Below, piece by piece: positions 25,692-33,539 of a stretch of 39,310 bases of DNA. Position 1 is the first letter of the stretch; each line of letters starts with the position of its first letter. The position numbers were made by a program, and so were the translations under genes. Source of the DNA: an uncultured Lewinella sp. (lineage in GTDB: Bacteria; Bacteroidota; Bacteroidia; Chitinophagales; Saprospiraceae); the NCBI GenBank assembly GCA_938021455.1, contig CALIGP010000113.1, forward strand, positions 1 through 39,310. Direction: 5' to 3'. The notes under the pieces were generated by a model, which did not search any database, was not told where the DNA came from, and was given only the letters and a program-made list of their open reading frames with translations.

Positions 25692-27428
25692 GTGCAAATA
25701 AAAAAAAGTAGTAAAGAATACGACGCCGTGATTGTCGGCTCCGGGGCCGGTGGTGGCATGACCGCTAATATTTTAGCGAAAGCCGGACTGAACATTGCAA
25801 TTATTGAAGCAGGCCCCTATTTCGATCCCGCGGATCCTAAACAAAAGACCCAGCTGCGCTGGCCTTGGGAGAGTCCTCGGCGTGGTGCTGGAACCCTACG
25901 ATCTTTTGGTGATTTTCACGCTGGATACGGCGGGTGGGAAGTTGAAGGAGAGCCTTATTCTACTGTCGACGATACCAAGTTTAGTTGGTGGCGAACGCGC
26001 GTACTGGGTGGGCGGACTAACCACTGGGGGCGGATCAGCCTACGATTCGGACCCGATGACTTCCATCGGAGAGATCTGGACGGACTGGGCGAGAACTGGC
26101 CCATCACCTACGATGAGATTAAACCTTACTACGATAAACTAGACAAGATGGTTGGCGTTTTCGGTACCAACGAAGGCCTACCAAATGACCCGGACGGGTT
26201 CTTTCTGCCACCACCCAAGCCCCGCCTGCATGAATTGATGGCGGTGAAGGGAGCCACCAAGACCGGTATCCCGATGATTCCCGGCCGCTTGAGTATGGTG
26301 ACTAAACGGATCAATAAAGACCGAGGAATATGCTTCTACTGTGGGCAGTGTTCCCGCGCTTGTTCTGTGTACGCAGATTTTAGTGCCGGTACTGTTTTGA
26401 TCTTTCCAGCCATGAAAAATGGAAAAGAAGGTAAAGGCGGACAGGTGGATCTTTATGTTAATTCAATGGCACGTGAGGTCATCACTGATGGTAACGGTAA
26501 AGCAACCGCAGTAAGCTATATCAGTAAGGATGATCGCCGGGAATACCAGATCAAGGGCAAGGTTATTGTACTGGCGGCATCTGCCTGTGAAACCTCTCGC
26601 CTTTTGATGAACTCTAAAGCCCCCGGCCACACGGAAGGCCTCGGTAATAGCTCCGGCACCCTGGGGCGTTACTTGCACGATAGTACTGGAGCTGGAACCA
26701 ATGCTTTCATTCCTAGCCTAATGGACCGGGATCGTTATAATGAAGATGGGGTTGGCGGAATGCATGTCTATGCACCTTGGTGGGGCAAAAACAAGAAGCT
26801 TGATTTTCCGCGTGGTTACCACCTGGAAGTTTACGGTGGTATGGGCATGCCGAGTTACGGCTTCGGCGGTGGCCACAAGGCTATACAGAAAATGATGGGC
26901 TATAAGCCTGGAGGCTACGGCAACCCATTAATGAAGGATGTTAAAGCGCATTATGGAGCTGTTGTTGGCTTTGCAGGCCGTGGTGAAGCCGTGGCACTAT
27001 ACGACAATTACTGTGAAATTGACCCTGGAAAAGTAGACCAGTGGGGAATTCCTACCCTCCGGTTTCATTATAAGTGGAGCGACCACGAACGGTTGCAAGC
27101 GAAACACATGCATGAATCCATCCGGGAAATACTCACTAATATGGGAGGTATACTCTTTGACGACGAGATTCCTTCTTATGAAAAAGATCACGGGCTACTT
27201 CCGCCCGGCGCGATCATTCACGAAGTAGGGACCGCACGCATGCATAATGACCCCAAGAAGGGCGTAACCAATAAGTACAGTGCACTGCATGAGGTACCTA
27301 ATGTCTACCTCACTGACGCATCCGTCTTTACTTCACAGGCAGACAAAAACCCAACCTGGACGATTATGGCCCTGGCCATGCGAGCCGCTGAACATATCAT
27401 CTCCGAACGCAAAAAAATGAACATCTGA
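25692..27428 (+). CDS. GMC-family FAD-dependent oxidoreductase
   Basis: YDAVIVGSGAGGGMTANILAKAGLNIAIIEAGPY; C-term VYLTDASVFTSQADKNPTWTIMALAMRAAEHI; GTG start. Confidence 0.93.
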   Translation: MQIKKSSKEYDAVIVGSGAGGGMTANILAKAGLNIAIIEAGPYFDPADPKQKTQLRWPWESPRRGAGTLRSFGDFHAGYGGWEVEGEPYSTVDDTKFSWWRTRVLGGRTNHWGRISLRFGPDDFHRRDLDGLGENWPITYDEIKPYYDKLDKMVGVFGTNEGLPNDPDGFFLPPPKPRLHELMAVKGATKTGIPMIPGRLSMVTKRINKDRGICFYCGQCSRACSVYADFSAGTVLIFPAMKNGKEGKGGQVDLYVNSMAREVITDGNGKATAVSYISKDDRREYQIKGKVIVLAASACETSRLLMNSKAPGHTEGLGNSSGTLGRYLHDSTGAGTNAFIPSLMDRDRYNEDGVGGMHVYAPWWGKNKKLDFPRGYHLEVYGGMGMPSYGFGGGHKAIQKMMGYKPGGYGNPLMKDVKAHYGAVVGFAGRGEAVALYDNYCEIDPGKVDQWGIPTLRFHYKWSDHERLQAKHMHESIREILTNMGGILFDDEIPSYEKDHGLLPPGAIIHEVGTARMHNDPKKGVTNKYSALHEVPNVYLTDASVFTSQADKNPTWTIMALAMRAAEHIISERKKMNI

Positions 27429-28141
27429 TGAATCGCAGAACAACCCTCAAAAATCTCCTGGCAGGCGCAGCGGGCGCTGCGCTGTTGAGCAATGCCACCA
27501 GTTGTGAATCTCCCGTAGAAGCGGGTGCCGTTAAAGCGGAAGCTGCAGGCTATGGCTTACGCTTTCCGCATGAGATCAAGCATGATGCTCGGATTGCGGC
27601 GGATAGCTTCTTTACCGACGCTGAGAAGGTCGATTTGGGCATCCTGGCAGATATCATCGCCCCAGGCACGGAAACGGAGCCTAAAGCAACGGACACCGGT
27701 ATTGTCGATTTCTTTGAATTCATGGCACTTGACTTGCCGGATTACTACCAGGGCATCCTACGGGGCGGTATCGGTTGGCTGAATATTGAAGCAAGCCGTC
27801 GCTTTGATCGTTACTTTGTGGACCTCACCCCCGCGGAACGCATTGAAATCATTGATGATATTGCCTACCCAGAAGAGGCCGAAGACACAGAATTCGAGGC
27901 TGGTGCTGCCTTCTTCGATCGCGTTCGCTATCTCACCCTAACGGGCTATTTCACTAGTGAAAAAGGCATCAAAACACTCGACTATCAAGGGAACTCGCCT
28001 AACGTGTGGGACGGTGTACCCCAGGAGGTGCTGGATAAGCATGGTCTGGAATACGATCCGAAATACCTGCCGCAATACGTTGACCAGTCAAAGCGGGACA
28101 TCCAGGCAGAGTGGGATGATGATATGAACCTGATTACCTAG
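27428..28141 (+). CDS. Gluconate 2-dehydrogenase subunit 3-family protein with Tat/lipoprotein-like signal
   Basis: MNRRTTLKNLLAGAAGAALLSNATSC; LGILADIIAPGTETEPKATDTGIVDFFEFMALDLPDYYQGILRGGIGWL; overlaps the GMC gene by 1 nt. Confidence 0.85.
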   Translation: MNRRTTLKNLLAGAAGAALLSNATSCESPVEAGAVKAEAAGYGLRFPHEIKHDARIAADSFFTDAEKVDLGILADIIAPGTETEPKATDTGIVDFFEFMALDLPDYYQGILRGGIGWLNIEASRRFDRYFVDLTPAERIEIIDDIAYPEEAEDTEFEAGAAFFDRVRYLTLTGYFTSEKGIKTLDYQGNSPNVWDGVPQEVLDKHGLEYDPKYLPQYVDQSKRDIQAEWDDDMNLIT

Positions 28142-28304
28142 TACAGTGTAATTTAAGTATTCGCTGGTTTCTGCTTGGTCTTTTGCCCGCTGGCGTCATG
28201 AAAAAACAGGTCCGTAGCTACGGCTATGCACCGATTTTTTCATCTAACCAGCGACCAAAATCCCGGCGCAGAAACCTAACTCAACTTATGTTACACTGTA
28301 CTAG
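28138..28304. repeat. 167-bp MITE-like imperfect palindrome
   Basis: Perfect 14-bp terminal inverted repeats CTAGTACAGTGTAA / TTACACTGTACTAG; internal GGTTTCTGC/GCAGAAACC, CGCTGG/CCAGCG, ATGAAAAAA/TTTTTTCAT. Confidence 0.75.
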
Positions 28305-28319
28305 TGACCTGTGTCTGAA

Positions 28320-28376
28320 CCTGATAGCTTAATTGAGTAAAGAGATTAAGGAAAAAAACTCCATTAAGCTATCAGG
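28320..28376. repeat. 57-bp inverted-repeat element upstream of the SRP RNA
   Basis: CCTGATAGCTTAAT / ATTAAGCTATCAGG perfect 14-bp arms, 29-nt loop. Confidence 0.65.
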
Positions 28377-28392
28377 CTATCTATCTAAGATG

Positions 28393-28400
28393 TACCTTTG
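28393..28400 (+). promoter_or_regulatory. -7 element of the SRP RNA promoter
   Basis: TACCTTTG matching TAnnTTTG just upstream of the RNA; no clear -33 TTG. Confidence 0.55.
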
Positions 28401-28404
28401 CGCC

Positions 28405-28490
28405 GGGCAGCACACGGTTAGCTCCTCCTGAACTCCCCCAGGGCGGAAACGCAGCAAGGGTAGGGGGTTGTAGCGACCGGTGTGTCTGCC
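28405..28490 (+). ncRNA. ffs: Signal recognition particle RNA, small bacterial type
   Basis: Domain IV-like CCCCCAGGGCGGAAACGCAGCAAGGGTAGGGGG; closing helix GGCAGCACACGGT / ACCGGTGTGTCTGCC; T7 run after. Confidence 0.92.
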
Positions 28491-28562
28491 TTTTTTTGTA
28501 CCCCTAAGGGAAGGATTTTTGTCCTTTTAGCTTACCTTGTACGGCGTACTAAAACCAATAAC

Positions 28563-28961
28563 ATGACGAAGGGAAACATTGACTTAGGGCTATTGGTCCT
28601 ACGACTTTGGTTTGGGCTGGAGATGGCCTTTATGCACGGGTTACCGAAACTGATGAAAATCTTTCGTGGGGACATGACCTTTGCTAACCCGATTGGGGTA
28701 GGGGAGGAATTGAGTCTGATTCTTGCCGTTTTTGCGGAGTTCGTTTGTGGCTTACTAATAGCTGCTGGTTTTTTTACACGACTGGCTTGTATTCCCTACC
28801 TGATCACGATGCTGGTGGCGGCCTTCCTCGTACATGGCGGAGACCCTTGGGGAAAGATGGCTTTTCCTCTTATGTACGCCGTTGCCGCCATTGTGTTATT
28901 GCTCACGGGGCCAGGGCAGTATAGTCTGGATGGGCGTTTTTATGGAAAGGAAGCTACTTAG
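28563..28961 (+). CDS. DoxX-family membrane protein
   Basis: LGLLVLRLWFGLEMAFMHGLPKL..FAEFVCGLLIAAGFFTRLACIPYLITMLVAAFLVHG. Upstream in-frame start at 28482 overlaps the SRP RNA, so ATG 28563 is preferred. Confidence 0.88.
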   Translation: MTKGNIDLGLLVLRLWFGLEMAFMHGLPKLMKIFRGDMTFANPIGVGEELSLILAVFAEFVCGLLIAAGFFTRLACIPYLITMLVAAFLVHGGDPWGKMAFPLMYAVAAIVLLLTGPGQYSLDGRFYGKEAT

Positions 28962-28983
28962 TAGGGCTGCCTTATTACAACGC

Positions 28984-30828
28984 TTAATCGAGCAGATAAT
29001 GATCTTTTATTAGGCCGACTAAGGAATCCAGGTTCATTTTACTGGAACCCTCAAGGAGGATTGGTTGTTCAGGATGACTAATGTCATAAAGCGCTGTAGT
29101 GCCATCTTTTTTGTGGACGCTTAGCTGAAAGAGCCCCCCAGTGTCTTTGAAAATAGCCGAATAGGTATCTGCTTCAGATTGATATAGAGGTGAAGCATTG
29201 TTGGCGGAAAAAACAGACTGTCCTTCCCAGGATTCAGGCATTGGGAGGCCGAGCAAATCAATAACCGTAGGGGCGACATCAATCTGACTATTAACACTGC
29301 TAATGGAATCGTTAGGAAAGGTTCTGTTTCCGAGATAAGTGAGGACAAGGGGAATCCATGTTTCGGGCATTTCAGTGCTCTTGCCATGCCAGTAGCGATT
29401 GTTCTCCATTAGTGCCTGTCCATGGTCTGAGGTGATAACAACTAAGGCGTCTTCGAGGTAGCCTTTTTCTTTAAGGGCCTGCAACGTTCTACTGATCTGA
29501 TGATCCAGCTGCCAGACTCTGTTGTCATAATTATTGACCATTGCCTCTTTCCCGATCTGTCCTACTTTCCATTTAGCGGGAGTGTATTTTTCGTATTTCT
29601 GATGGAAGGCACCCGTTTGGTGGGTAGACATGAAATGGAAGTAAAAAAAGGCTGGTTTTTCTGAGGCAGGTTGGACTTTACTCAGCCCCGCTGGAATAAT
29701 GGCCATGTCGTCTGATGCAGATGCCATCTTGACTTCCGGGTCGTTTTGATAGGTAATTCCGTCGTAGTAAAAATCTATTTCGTTGCCGAAATACTCACGA
29801 ATATTATAAAATTTGCTGAAAAAGCCACTTAGTATAAAGTTGATGTCATAGCCTTGTTTACGGAGTGCTTCATGAAGCATAAACCGCTTAAGGCTTAGAC
29901 GCTCTCTGGAGGCCATCGTTGCTGTAATTCCAGGATAAGAGTGAGAGCTAACGGAAAAATAGCGGTGATGGGTAATAGATTGAGGTAATTGGGATAAGGA
30001 GTCAAGCGTTGGAGATATTTTTCTCGAATAACCATAACTACCGAGTCGGTCTGCTCTTAGAGCGTCACAAATTATAAAAATAACGTTTGGTTTGTATGAC
30101 GCAATGGCCTGAGGGTATTTCTGTAGAGCTTGTTCATGTTCCTGCCCAAGGTCAATTACCTTATGCGAGTGCTGGAAACTTACAGGTTGCAAGAAGGAGA
30201 GTATAGGGTCGTATTGGGTTCTGGTAGCGCTGTATAGCTTCTGGTGTACAGAAGGTATGTTGATGGTAAGAAGAAGATATAGTAACGGCAGTACTAGAAT
30301 CAATGCACTACGGAAGAACTGTTTCCTACTGCTTAATGATTGAAGACATGTTCTTTGCTCTTTGTCTAACCCGGGTGAAATTTTGAAAAAAGCCAGGCCT
30401 AATAGTAGGCTGGGCATAAGGCATATTCCAATTAGCACGGGCTTTGAAATGGGAAGTTCTTTCCAGAGGTATGGAATTTCTTTGAAGTTGTCAAAAATTA
30501 AAGCATAATGCAAAGGTGTACCCCAGTTGGTTATACTTAAGTAGTAGATGAAGTAAAGAGTCGCAGTAATCATTAGTGCGACGGGCCAGAAGAAAGTTAG
30601 AAGTAGTTTGGATTTTTTATGACGGAACAATGAGGTGCATAAAAAACTTATGGCCATCAATAAGTAGAGGGTAATGCCTAAGATAAGGGCGTGATAAAGA
30701 GCCGACTTAAAGTCATTGCCTAGCTTAATACAGATCAGCGTGTTAAGGCACATGAAAAAGATAAAAGCCACGGCTGTCAGACCTGTTAGTAGCGGCTTTT
30801 TTTCGATAATTACCTTAGTCGTACTCAT
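28984..30828 (-). CDS. Membrane-anchored alkaline-phosphatase-superfamily transferase (LtaS/EptA-like; annotators may say sulfatase)
   Basis: N-terminal TM segments; VIFIICDALRADRLGSYGYSRKISPTLDSL; LVVITSDHGQALMENNRYWHGKSTEMPETWIPLVL; no CxPxR. Confidence 0.85.
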   Translation of the reverse strand: MSTTKVIIEKKPLLTGLTAVAFIFFMCLNTLICIKLGNDFKSALYHALILGITLYLLMAISFLCTSLFRHKKSKLLLTFFWPVALMITATLYFIYYLSITNWGTPLHYALIFDNFKEIPYLWKELPISKPVLIGICLMPSLLLGLAFFKISPGLDKEQRTCLQSLSSRKQFFRSALILVLPLLYLLLTINIPSVHQKLYSATRTQYDPILSFLQPVSFQHSHKVIDLGQEHEQALQKYPQAIASYKPNVIFIICDALRADRLGSYGYSRKISPTLDSLSQLPQSITHHRYFSVSSHSYPGITATMASRERLSLKRFMLHEALRKQGYDINFILSGFFSKFYNIREYFGNEIDFYYDGITYQNDPEVKMASASDDMAIIPAGLSKVQPASEKPAFFYFHFMSTHQTGAFHQKYEKYTPAKWKVGQIGKEAMVNNYDNRVWQLDHQISRTLQALKEKGYLEDALVVITSDHGQALMENNRYWHGKSTEMPETWIPLVLTYLGNRTFPNDSISSVNSQIDVAPTVIDLLGLPMPESWEGQSVFSANNASPLYQSEADTYSAIFKDTGGLFQLSVHKKDGTTALYDISHPEQPILLEGSSKMNLDSLVGLIKDHYLLD

Positions 30829-30847
30829 ATCCGAAAGGTAATGAGGA

Positions 30848-31816
30848 ATGATGAAGTTTCAAGATTATATTCGCAGGATGAGGCTATCGGTCATTATTCC
30901 CACATACAAAGGTATAGATACGATTAGTCGTGCGATTGACTCCGTTCTGGCGCAAGCGGATGTTGTAGATGAGTTACTGATTATTGATAATAACCCAGGA
31001 GAAACTACGGAGATGGTTCTTCGGGCGTACTTAGAGCATCCCCCCGTTCCGATAAGCTTGATTCGGGAAAAAGCTCAGGGAGCGGCCAGAGCAAGGAACG
31101 TAGGCATCAGAAAAGCTCAGGGGGAGTGGATTCAATTTCTTGACGATGATGATGAATTGCTGCCAGGGAAAATCGCCCGGCAATTGGATTTGGTGTTGCC
31201 AACTACAGACTGGGTAATGGGGAAAGGGGAAATGGTAAATCCCGACGGTAGTAGTGTCGTCCTTGAACTTTCACCTGAGCCTTGGAAGGGGTTAGTGTTC
31301 AACGGAGGTTTGGGAGACATGAACTCCAGTCTTTTTCGGCGAAAGACTTTACTTGATCTTGGTGGACAAAACGAAGACTTGGTGAATGGAGTCGATATGG
31401 AAATGTACTTCCGTTTACTCCAATATGGAGCCAATTGGATACAGGACCATGAGCGTTGTTCTTACTACTATAATCATGATGGATTCCGATTGTCTCGACA
31501 GGTACCCCGTGATCTGGTCCGTAGAGACTTGGAGTTGAAAGTGGCTGTCAGGAATTATTTGGAAAATAAAATGGAGGATTATTATAAATCGAATAAAGCT
31601 TTTTTTGAAACAGCCATTCTTCGTGGGATTTCCCGACAGTTTTCAGTTGATGAAGTAGCGGGAACGAAAAGTTATAGAAAATACTTTTCTACCGGTCTGC
31701 CGAAGGCGTTAGATGTTACCGTTTTGCCAAATGGAGTTTTGGTTTTTTTGTATAAACTGATTGGGTTTCCCAATACCGAATTATTAAGATCCCGATTGAG
31801 ACGCTTAATCAGGTAG
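30848..31816 (+). CDS. Glycosyltransferase family 2
   Basis: MRLSVIIPTYKGIDTISRAIDSVLAQADVVDELLIIDNN..GEWIQFLDDDDELLPG. Confidence 0.9.
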   Translation: MMKFQDYIRRMRLSVIIPTYKGIDTISRAIDSVLAQADVVDELLIIDNNPGETTEMVLRAYLEHPPVPISLIREKAQGAARARNVGIRKAQGEWIQFLDDDDELLPGKIARQLDLVLPTTDWVMGKGEMVNPDGSSVVLELSPEPWKGLVFNGGLGDMNSSLFRRKTLLDLGGQNEDLVNGVDMEMYFRLLQYGANWIQDHERCSYYYNHDGFRLSRQVPRDLVRRDLELKVAVRNYLENKMEDYYKSNKAFFETAILRGISRQFSVDEVAGTKSYRKYFSTGLPKALDVTVLPNGVLVFLYKLIGFPNTELLRSRLRRLIR

Positions 31817-32713
31817 ACTGGAGACGTCTCGTCCTCGATATTTTCCCCATGCATTCGCTATGTTGCCGATAGTGTCCAATACGGCATTTTGCCAATAGTA
31901 ATTGTCTCGTACCAAAATTTTAATAATAGATTTTGGAGTGGTGATAAATACTATTGTAATTATTTTTTTAAAAAGATCTTTCAGGGTGAAAGGGTGACTG
32001 ACAGAAAGTGAATTCCATGCGACCCCATGTGAAAAAGACATCTTTAGTTGGTTCGCCAACAGGTGCTTTCGGGGAGCGACTAAATGAGACATTTTCATGT
32101 CGGAATTGAAATGTAGTAAAAGCCCCATGCTTCGAGCCCTGTCTTGAATTTCATCTTCCTCTCCGTACCCGAAGGAGGTAGCTTTCATGCCAAGTTCATG
32201 GTTAAAATTTCCAATGTCTTCAAATGTTTTTCGCCGGAAAGCGAGGATCCCTGCGCTGAGATATTCTCCCGGTTTTATTTTTGTTAATCCATCCTTAAGT
32301 ACCGCTCGCTGTGGACTAGAGTAGATGGCCTTTAACCAACTGGGGGGAGTGGATTCGAAGTGATGGAAATACATTCCGCCAACAATATCTACTTCTTTAT
32401 TTTCAAAAGCAGAGAGGGTGGCTGATATCAGATTTCTGTCCGGAATGGCATCGTCATCCAAGAATAATAGGATGGAGTTTTTAGCTTTCTGAATGGCCTT
32501 GTTTCTGGCAGAACTAAGGCCGATTACGGGCTCTTCATAATAGCGGGCATTAAACTTCTTCGCAATGGCAGCGCAGTCTACGTTGCAGTCATTGTCTATG
32601 ACCATAATGGTGAAGCCGGAGATGGACTGAGCCGTCAGGGCCGTCAGGCAGTCTTTAAGTAAGCGGTTTCTCCGGTACGTACAAATGGCTACGGTGATGT
32701 CTTCTGCTTTCAT
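31805..32713 (-). CDS. Glycosyltransferase family 2
   Basis: ITVAICTYRRNRLLKDCLTALTAQSISGFTIMVIDND..NSILLFLDDDAIPDRNLI. Confidence 0.9.
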   Translation of the reverse strand: MKAEDITVAICTYRRNRLLKDCLTALTAQSISGFTIMVIDNDCNVDCAAIAKKFNARYYEEPVIGLSSARNKAIQKAKNSILLFLDDDAIPDRNLISATLSAFENKEVDIVGGMYFHHFESTPPSWLKAIYSSPQRAVLKDGLTKIKPGEYLSAGILAFRRKTFEDIGNFNHELGMKATSFGYGEEDEIQDRARSMGLLLHFNSDMKMSHLVAPRKHLLANQLKMSFSHGVAWNSLSVSHPFTLKDLFKKIITIVFITTPKSIIKILVRDNYYWQNAVLDTIGNIANAWGKYRGRDVSSLPD

Positions 32714-32780
32714 GTGCCTATCTTGCCAACTGCGACGTTCTTTACCCTGGGCGATGGGTGAAGATTTAAAACAACGATGA

Positions 32781-33515
32781 GTGAAGATAGTACATCTGTC
32801 AAATACACTTTATAAATTGGCCAGGAGTTGGCTGGGGATCAGACTGATTGATCCTTTAGAGATCTTTTATGACGTTGAGCGCAGAATCATATACCCGATT
32901 ATCTCTAAGTCAGGAAACTCTACGGTAAAGCTTAAGGTTATTCAGCAGTGGAACCCGGATTATGTAGGGGAGTTTCCGGGGATTCACCGGGAAGACCCTT
33001 CGTTATTGACTAAGGGTAAAGTACAGCGGCTTTTTTTTTATCGAAAGCGCAATTATGTAGAATTCTGTCGGGGTAAATCAATCGTCCTGTTTATTCGAAA
33101 TCCGTATGAACGCTTTTATTCTCTTTTTCTCGGGGTACGATCAAAGCGTAACATTCTATATAAAGACCCCGCTGGTATGCATGGAGTTGTACGTATTTCT
33201 GAGGGGATTAGCTGGTCTTCGTTATTAAGATTTGTTGCTTTTGTCCCAGACAGCCTGGCCGACAAGCATTTTCGAAGGCAAACGCTATTCTTGGGAAAGG
33301 AGGTGGAAAAAGAAGCCGGTAGTATCAGAATACAGCTACTAGAAAACCTTGATGGTGCTTTCCCTTTAGAGGGTTCTATTCAGGGCAAAGCAGAGAGATT
33401 GAACGTAAGCAGTTCCCGTATACCAACAAACCTCCAAGATGAACTCAAAAGTCATAATGGATTTCGACGCAGGTATGCGAAGGATATTAGAATTTATGAA
33501 GATTTGCTGCTCTAG
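32781..33515 (+). CDS. Sulfotransferase-family protein (carbohydrate type)
   Basis: PIISKSGNSTVKLKVIQ (PAPS-site-like) and KSIVLFIRNPYERFYSLFLGV; GTG start. Confidence 0.75.
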   Translation: MKIVHLSNTLYKLARSWLGIRLIDPLEIFYDVERRIIYPIISKSGNSTVKLKVIQQWNPDYVGEFPGIHREDPSLLTKGKVQRLFFYRKRNYVEFCRGKSIVLFIRNPYERFYSLFLGVRSKRNILYKDPAGMHGVVRISEGISWSSLLRFVAFVPDSLADKHFRRQTLFLGKEVEKEAGSIRIQLLENLDGAFPLEGSIQGKAERLNVSSSRIPTNLQDELKSHNGFRRRYAKDIRIYEDLLL

Positions 33516-33539
33516 TAGAGCATAGGACAAGTTAGAACT

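Noticed and set aside
28482-28562. N-terminal extension of the DoxX ORF
   Set aside because: Overlaps the 3' end and T-run of the SRP RNA; MTKGNIDLGLLVLRLWFG from 28563 is the natural DoxX start.
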